NCBI GenBank assembly: GCA_902496345.1 | Contig: CABVAP010000089.1 | Location: 1-9,539 of the forward strand | Direction of reading: 5' to 3' | DNA length: 9,539 bases | DNA from: an uncultured Eubacteriales bacterium | GTDB taxonomy: Bacteria > Bacillota > Clostridia > Lachnospirales > CAG-274 | Part shown: piece after piece, positions 5,556-9,539 of the stretch | How positions within the stretch are numbered: the stretch's first letter is position 1 | Layout: the number at the start of each line of letters is the position of its first letter | Position numbers and translations under genes: made by a program | The notes under the pieces: generated by a model | Seen by the model: only the letters and a program-made list of their open reading frames with translations | The model's database searches: none | Told to the model about the DNA's origin: nothing

Positions 5556-6641
5556 ATGAAGAATAAACTTGTAATAAATATTATAGTTGCTTATTTTGTC
5601 GTGCTTTGTATAGTTTTTCTTGTTCAACTTCAAGAAGACAATACAGAAGATACGTCACAAGTTCAAACAGTTGAAGTTTCTGACCCTGAATTTAATAGAA
5701 TGAAAGATACTGCTGTAATTAAAATTGGTAGTTCTTCTGTTCTTATGAATGACAAACTTTTTTCTATCAACAATAATGATGAAACTATTGTACCTAAAAT
5801 TGTAAATAGTTCTGCCTATGTGCCTTATGAATTTTTTTCTGTTACCTTTGGTAATCAAGTTTCTTGGGATAACGATTCTGGCGAATTTGTTGTCAGAGAT
5901 AACAACAAAGCTGTTGTCTTAAAAAAAGGTGAGAAAAAAATTAGAGTTATCGACAACCTTAATAATGAAGAGGACATCGAAATTCAAAATGACATAGATG
6001 TTGTTGATAAATATGCTTATGTGCCACTTCGTGACATCGCTAAATGTTTCGACAAAGATGTTTATATGAACAATAATTTTGTTTTTATCGGTAGTGAAGA
6101 CATTAAGTTTGATGATGAAAACGAAGGAAAGCTTACAGTTGAGCTTGGCGAAAAATTTAAAATGCGAAACGTTTTTGTGTTCCAAAAAAACAATCAAAAC
6201 GTTTACTGTAATAATGAGATTTCTCAAATTGATGAAACTAGCAAAGATGTTGTTCCTGTTGATAACAATGGGCAAACTTACATACCTGTTAAAATGGTTT
6301 CCTCTAATTTTGGTGGAAAAACAACTTGGAACGGTGAACTTAAAGAACTTGATATTGAATATAACAATGTTGAGGCTAGTTTTACAAGTAAATCAGACAA
6401 AGTTACTATTACCAAAAAAGGTGAAAAGTCAGAAATTCAAATGCCTAATGCTTTTAAGATTATAAATGGTTATTCTTATTTATCACTTGACGCATTTATA
6501 GATGTATTTGAAAAAAATGTCCTTATAGATGGTGACTATATCATTATGAGTGGTAAAGATAATCTTCTTGCTAAAGAAAAAGACGGCGTTGTTATCGATA
6601 AACTCGAAAAAAATATTAAAAATGCTATTGTAAAACAATAA
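5556..6641 (+). CDS. Membrane-anchored stalk-domain protein (copper amine oxidase N-terminal-like)
   Basis: This 361-residue protein has one N-terminal membrane segment (about 4-25) and no clear cleavage site, so it is probably anchored with the rest outside the cell. The exterior part carries repeats of the 'copper amine oxidase N-terminal' or stalk domain, recognised by the pattern YVPxR..a..fg..v.W. Copies are AYVPYEFFSVTFGNQVSW (87-104), AYVPLRDIAKCFDKDVY (154-170), TYIPVKMVSSNFGGKTTW (241-258) and a degenerate SYLSLDAFIDVFEKNV (307-322). These fit two stalk domains, about 60-180 and 205-333. In Firmicutes this domain occurs on many surface proteins and does not imply oxidase activity or copper binding. 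The start has AGGAGGG at 5539-5545. It directly follows the FtsEX-M23 block, so a cell-wall role is plausible but unproven. Confidence 0.82.
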   Translation: MKNKLVINIIVAYFVVLCIVFLVQLQEDNTEDTSQVQTVEVSDPEFNRMKDTAVIKIGSSSVLMNDKLFSINNNDETIVPKIVNSSAYVPYEFFSVTFGNQVSWDNDSGEFVVRDNNKAVVLKKGEKKIRVIDNLNNEEDIEIQNDIDVVDKYAYVPLRDIAKCFDKDVYMNNNFVFIGSEDIKFDDENEGKLTVELGEKFKMRNVFVFQKNNQNVYCNNEISQIDETSKDVVPVDNNGQTYIPVKMVSSNFGGKTTWNGELKELDIEYNNVEASFTSKSDKVTITKKGEKSEIQMPNAFKIINGYSYLSLDAFIDVFEKNVLIDGDYIIMSGKDNLLAKEKDGVVIDKLEKNIKNAIVKQ

Positions 6642-6724
6642 ATATTATAATTAAAAACAATTTGCTTTTTGCATAATATTGTGTTATTGTTATTATATAA
6701 AAATGACTTTGGGAGTGAAAATTA

Positions 6725-7726
6725 ATGGCTGAAGAACAAAAGAAAATTATTTACAGTGCTATGCAACCTTCTGGTTATCCATCTCTTGGAAACTACCTCG
6801 GAGCACTTAAAAATTGGAAAAATTTAAAAGATGATTTTGACTGTATTTTTAGCATTGCCAATATGCACGCAATTACAGTTAGACAAGACCCAACAAACCT
6901 TAGAAAGAAAACTAGAGATTTACTTACACTTTTTATCGCTATCGGTCTTGACCCAGAAAAAAATATTATTTACAATCAATCTGATGTTCCTGCCCACGCA
7001 GAGCTTAGCTGGATTTTGAACTGCTTTACATATATGGGTGAACTTAACAGAATGACTCAGTTTAAAGAAAAATCTCTTAAACATTCTGAAAATATTAACT
7101 CTGGACTTTTTACTTATCCTGTTCTTATGGCAGCTGATATTCTCCTTTATCAAACAGACGTTGTGCCTGTTGGTGAGGACCAACGTCAACATCTTGAAAT
7201 TTGTCGTGATATTGCTGAAAGATTTAACAACATCTATGGTGAGGTATTTAAAATCCCAGAAGGCTTTATTCCTAAAGTTGGTGCTAGAATAATGGGACTT
7301 CAAAACCCTGAAAAGAAAATGTCTAAATCTGAAAGTGACAACGACAACAATGTTATTTATCTTTTAGATGATTTGAATTTAATCAGAAATAAAATTAAAA
7401 GAAGTGTTACTGACTCTGACAACGAAATTAGATATAGCGAAGACAAACCTGGTATAAGTAATCTTCTTAACATCTATGGTGCTGTTACTGGGAAAACGGC
7501 TCTTGAGGCTGAAAAGGAATTTAAAGGTTTTGGATATGGTGAGTTTAAAGAGGCAGTTGCTGAGGCTGTTATAAACGAAATTAGACCAATTCAAGAAAAA
7601 TATAAAGAACTTTCTGCTGACAAAGAATACATAAATAATGTTATAAAAGAGGGTGCAGAAAAAGCATCTTACCTTGCTAACAAAACTTTACGAAAAGTTA
7701 AAAAGAAAGTTGGTTTCCCTCAATAA
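6725..7726 (+). CDS. trpS: Tryptophan--tRNA ligase (TrpRS)
   Basis: This cytoplasmic enzyme charges tRNA-Trp with tryptophan using ATP. The 333-residue length is normal for bacterial TrpRS. Visible motifs are the class I HIGH-equivalent PSGYPSLGNYLGA (15-27), the GEDQRQHLE segment of the TrpRS/TyrRS fold, and an intact KMSKS loop (198-202). The start ATG 6725 has GGGAGTG at 6711-6717. The 83-base gap upstream could hold its own promoter (TTGCAT 6669-6674, TATTAT 6691-6696, 16-base spacing; weak -35). It is too short for a full T-box leader, so tRNA-sensing control is not apparent. The gene shows no sign of damage and has no evident functional link to its neighbours. Confidence 0.97.
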   Translation: MAEEQKKIIYSAMQPSGYPSLGNYLGALKNWKNLKDDFDCIFSIANMHAITVRQDPTNLRKKTRDLLTLFIAIGLDPEKNIIYNQSDVPAHAELSWILNCFTYMGELNRMTQFKEKSLKHSENINSGLFTYPVLMAADILLYQTDVVPVGEDQRQHLEICRDIAERFNNIYGEVFKIPEGFIPKVGARIMGLQNPEKKMSKSESDNDNNVIYLLDDLNLIRNKIKRSVTDSDNEIRYSEDKPGISNLLNIYGAVTGKTALEAEKEFKGFGYGEFKEAVAEAVINEIRPIQEKYKELSADKEYINNVIKEGAEKASYLANKTLRKVKKKVGFPQ

Positions 7727-7775
7727 ATTTATATACATATAAGTTGAACAATTAAAGAAAGGTTGATTTTAAACG

Positions 7776-8804
7776 ATGGATTTTATTAAAGACAACAAAA
7801 AATTTGATTTAATCAGTTTTGGTGAAGTTATGCTTAGATTATCACCTCCTGATAAAGAAAAAATTTCTCACGGTCAGGTTTTTGAAAAAAATGCAGGTGG
7901 TTCTGAACTTAATGTTGCGTCTGGTGCTGCTTTCCTCGGTATCCGTTCTGCTATTATCACAAAACTTCCTGATAACAAAATTGGTCGTTTTATTAAATAT
8001 AAAATTAGATATGGTAACGTAAGTGATGACTATGTTATCTATGACGAATCTGAAGACAAAAGACTTGGTATCTACTACTATGAAAGTGGTGCTTACCCTA
8101 GAAAATCTTCTGTTGTTTACGACAGAGCTAGGTCTTCTATGACAACTCTTAAATTATCAGAAATTGACCCTAAAATTTATGACCAGACAAGACTTTTCCA
8201 CGTAAGTGGTATCACTCTTGCTATAAACAAAGATTTACGTGCAACTGTTATTGAGCTTGTTAAAAACTTTAAAGCTCACGGTGCTGCTATCTCTTTTGAC
8301 GTAAACTACAGAGCTAGTTTATGGAGTGAAGAAGAAGCTAGGGAAACTATTAAGAGCATTTTACCTTACATCGATATTTTATTCATATCTGAAGAAACTT
8401 CTAGAAGAATGATGCAAAAAGAGGGTACTCTTCAGGAAATTATGAAAAGCTACACAGAAGAATATAACTGTAAAATCGTTCTTACAACTAGACGTGAAGT
8501 TGTTAGCCCTACTCGTCATAACTTTGGTTCTATTATTTACTATGATGGTAAATTCTATGAAGAACCTCCTTATGAAAATATCGAAGTTGTTGACAGAATT
8601 GGTAGTGGTGACGCTTATGTAGCTGGTGCTTTATTTGGTATATTACAGTACAATGACGTTCAAAAGGCTCTTGAATTTGGTGACGCTATGAGTGCTGTTA
8701 AAAACACTATCTATGGTGATATGCCTGCAAGTAGTCTTGAAGAAATTGAAAGTATTATCGCTTCTCATAAGAGTAACGGAAACGAAAGCGAAATGAATAG
8801 ATAA
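7776..8804 (+). CDS. PfkB-family sugar kinase, probably 2-keto-3-deoxygluconate kinase-like
   Basis: This 342-residue protein belongs to the ribokinase/PfkB family, which phosphorylates sugars with ATP. Visible motifs are the N-terminal glycine signature GGSELNVA (41-48), DVNYRASLW (175-183), and the C-terminal DRIGSGDAYVAG (273-284), whose Asp279 is the expected catalytic base and whose GSGD forms the anion hole. The segment YYYESGAYPRKSSVVYDRA (100-118) and the DRIGSGD form (rather than DTTGAGD) resemble 2-keto-3-deoxygluconate kinases, which feed uronate and pectin breakdown. The exact substrate is not certain. ATG 7776 is the first usable start; an in-frame TGA lies at 7764. Its GAAAGG site (7757-7762) is unusually far, at 13 bases. 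It sits 49 bases after trpS and ends in a strong terminator. No KDPG aldolase gene is beside it. Confidence 0.88.
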   Translation: MDFIKDNKKFDLISFGEVMLRLSPPDKEKISHGQVFEKNAGGSELNVASGAAFLGIRSAIITKLPDNKIGRFIKYKIRYGNVSDDYVIYDESEDKRLGIYYYESGAYPRKSSVVYDRARSSMTTLKLSEIDPKIYDQTRLFHVSGITLAINKDLRATVIELVKNFKAHGAAISFDVNYRASLWSEEEARETIKSILPYIDILFISEETSRRMMQKEGTLQEIMKSYTEEYNCKIVLTTRREVVSPTRHNFGSIIYYDGKFYEEPPYENIEVVDRIGSGDAYVAGALFGILQYNDVQKALEFGDAMSAVKNTIYGDMPASSLEEIESIIASHKSNGNESEMNR

Positions 8805-8809
8805 AACGA

Positions 8810-8846
8810 AAAGTGGATTGCCTTTTGCTTTGGCAGTCCATTTTTT
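8810..8846 (+). terminator. Rho-independent terminator after the sugar kinase
   Basis: TGGATTGCC (8814-8822) pairs with GGCAGTCCA (8832-8840), nine pairs with one U-G, around a 9-base loop, followed by TTTTTT (8841-8846). The preceding AAAG can extend the stem into the T-tract. It begins within 10 bases of the kinase stop and cleanly separates the LysR-type gene from the upstream genes. Confidence 0.92.
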
Positions 8847-8900
8847 GTTGTTTAAATTATGTAACATTATAACATTGATTATGCCTAAATGGGTTAGAAT

Positions 8901-8916
8901 ATTGTTGAAATACAAT
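8901..8916. promoter_or_regulatory. Possible LysR-type operator dyad
   Basis: ATTGT (8901-8905) and ACAAT (8912-8916) form an inverted repeat with a 6-base spacer, matching the interrupted-dyad T-N11-A style of LysR-family boxes. It lies 46 bases upstream of the LysR-type gene, the usual place for autoregulation. TAGAAT just upstream (8895-8900) could be a -10 box, with the dyad covering the start of transcription. Short dyads are common in AT-rich DNA, so this is tentative. Confidence 0.35.
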
Positions 8917-8962
8917 AAATAGTTTGATTTTATGAATTTATACAGGGAAGGTGGTGATGAAT

Positions 8963-9490
8963 ATGGAAATAAGAGTTCTTAGATATTTTTTTATGGTTGC
9001 TAGAGAAGAAAATATAACAAGGGCTGCTAAACTATTACATATTACTCAACCAACCCTTTCTCGTCAACTCATACAGCTTGAAGAAGAACTTGGTGTAAAA
9101 CTTTTTCAAAGAGGAAGACACGATATAAGCCTTACAGAGGACGGTATGCTTTTAAAACGTTGTGATATGGAAATTGTTTCCTTGTCTGACAAGACTATAG
9201 ATGAACTTTCTTATAAAGAGGGGAGTTTATCTGGTGAAATTTCAATCGGTTGTGGTGAAACAAGAAGTATGAGCATTTTGGCTGAAAAAATTGCAAAGTT
9301 TAGAGATTTACAGCCTTTAGTTCAATTCGATATATATAGTGCTATCGCTGATGATATAAAGGAAAGAATCGAAAACGGTGTTTTGGATATGGGTTTGCTC
9401 TCTGAACCTGTTGACATTGGAAAATATGAGTTTATTCGTATGCCTATAAAGGAAAGGTGGGGGGTACTTACCATATGCACTAACCTATAA
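8963..9490 (+). CDS. LysR-family transcriptional regulator, C-terminally truncated (possible pseudogene)
   Basis: This 175-residue protein starts like an ordinary LysR-type regulator: a winged helix-turn-helix at residues 1 to about 60 (ITRAAKLLHITQPTLSRQL at 18-36, then EEELGVKLFQR), a linker helix to about 90, and the first half of the effector domain (LSGEISIGCGETRS, then DMGLLSEPVDIGKYEFIRMP). It breaks off after KERWGVL with an unrelated tail TICTNL and a stop. Family members are about 290-300 residues, so roughly 115-120 residues are missing. All three forward frames meet stops soon after, so one frameshift does not restore it. ATG 8963 is preferred, 8 bases after GGGAAGGTGG; GTG 8951 and ATG 8957 overlap that site. 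It may be a relic, or a short DNA-binding protein without a full sensor domain. Confidence 0.8.
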   Translation: MEIRVLRYFFMVAREENITRAAKLLHITQPTLSRQLIQLEEELGVKLFQRGRHDISLTEDGMLLKRCDMEIVSLSDKTIDELSYKEGSLSGEISIGCGETRSMSILAEKIAKFRDLQPLVQFDIYSAIADDIKERIENGVLDMGLLSEPVDIGKYEFIRMPIKERWGVLTICTNL

Positions 9491-9539
9491 ATAATAACTG
9501 ATTTTTAGCACATATTTAGAGCTTTTTTTAAATTTTATC

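Noticed and set aside
6641..6680. Inverted repeat AATATTAT/ATAATATT between the stalk gene and trpS as a terminator
   Set aside because: The stem is pure A/T, the loop is long (24 bases) and no T-tract follows. It is likely chance in AT-rich DNA.
6642..6724. T-box or other riboswitch upstream of trpS
   Set aside because: Only 83 bases are available, with no specifier stem, no T-box motif and no terminator/antiterminator pair.

Overview
The window is AT-rich DNA from a low-G+C Firmicute, most likely a spore-forming anaerobic Clostridia (Lachnospiraceae-like). This is inferred from strong AGGAGG-type ribosome binding sites, TTG starts, U-tailed hairpin terminators, a Cys/Gly/Asn-rich spore-type protein, and an FtsEX module joined to a CwlO/PcsB-type hydrolase. 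All genes lie on the + strand. I see no tRNA, rRNA, CRISPR array, transposase or phage gene.

Layout. Bases 1-342 are non-coding: a GC-rich hairpin at 14-31, and a run of four nearly abutting hairpins at 157-231 that looks like an interspersed palindromic element. A small Cys-rich, probably sporulation-linked protein follows (361-723), behind a possible sigma-E-like promoter. A 422-base gap holds a strong terminator (875-920). Next is a compact block: a CdaR/PucR-type regulator (1146-2246), ftsE (2271-2957), ftsX (2947-4068, overlapping ftsE by 11 bases) and a secreted coiled-coil M23 peptidase (4109-5437), closed by a probable weak terminator. After it come a membrane-anchored stalk-domain (copper amine oxidase N-terminal-like) protein (5556-6641), trpS (6725-7726) and a PfkB sugar kinase resembling 2-keto-3-deoxygluconate kinase (7776-8804) with a clear terminator. 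The last gene is a LysR-type regulator (8963-9490) that stops at 175 residues, far short of the usual ~300.

How the genes work together. FtsE (ATPase) and FtsX (membrane protein) form a type VII ABC-like machine that transmits force across the membrane to switch on a peptidoglycan hydrolase. The adjacent coiled-coil M23 protein is the obvious partner. Unlike E. coli EnvC, its peptidase domain keeps all expected zinc ligands and catalytic histidines, so it is probably an enzyme itself. The regulator 24 bases upstream of ftsE is probably co-transcribed and may control the module. The stalk protein may bind the cell wall. trpS and the sugar kinase look like unrelated housekeeping or metabolic neighbours.

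Most unusual points: the tandem-hairpin element, the acidic insert in the FtsX extracellular loop, the catalytically intact M23 partner, the regulator placement, and the abrupt truncation of the LysR gene. I see no convincing wholly new multigene system.
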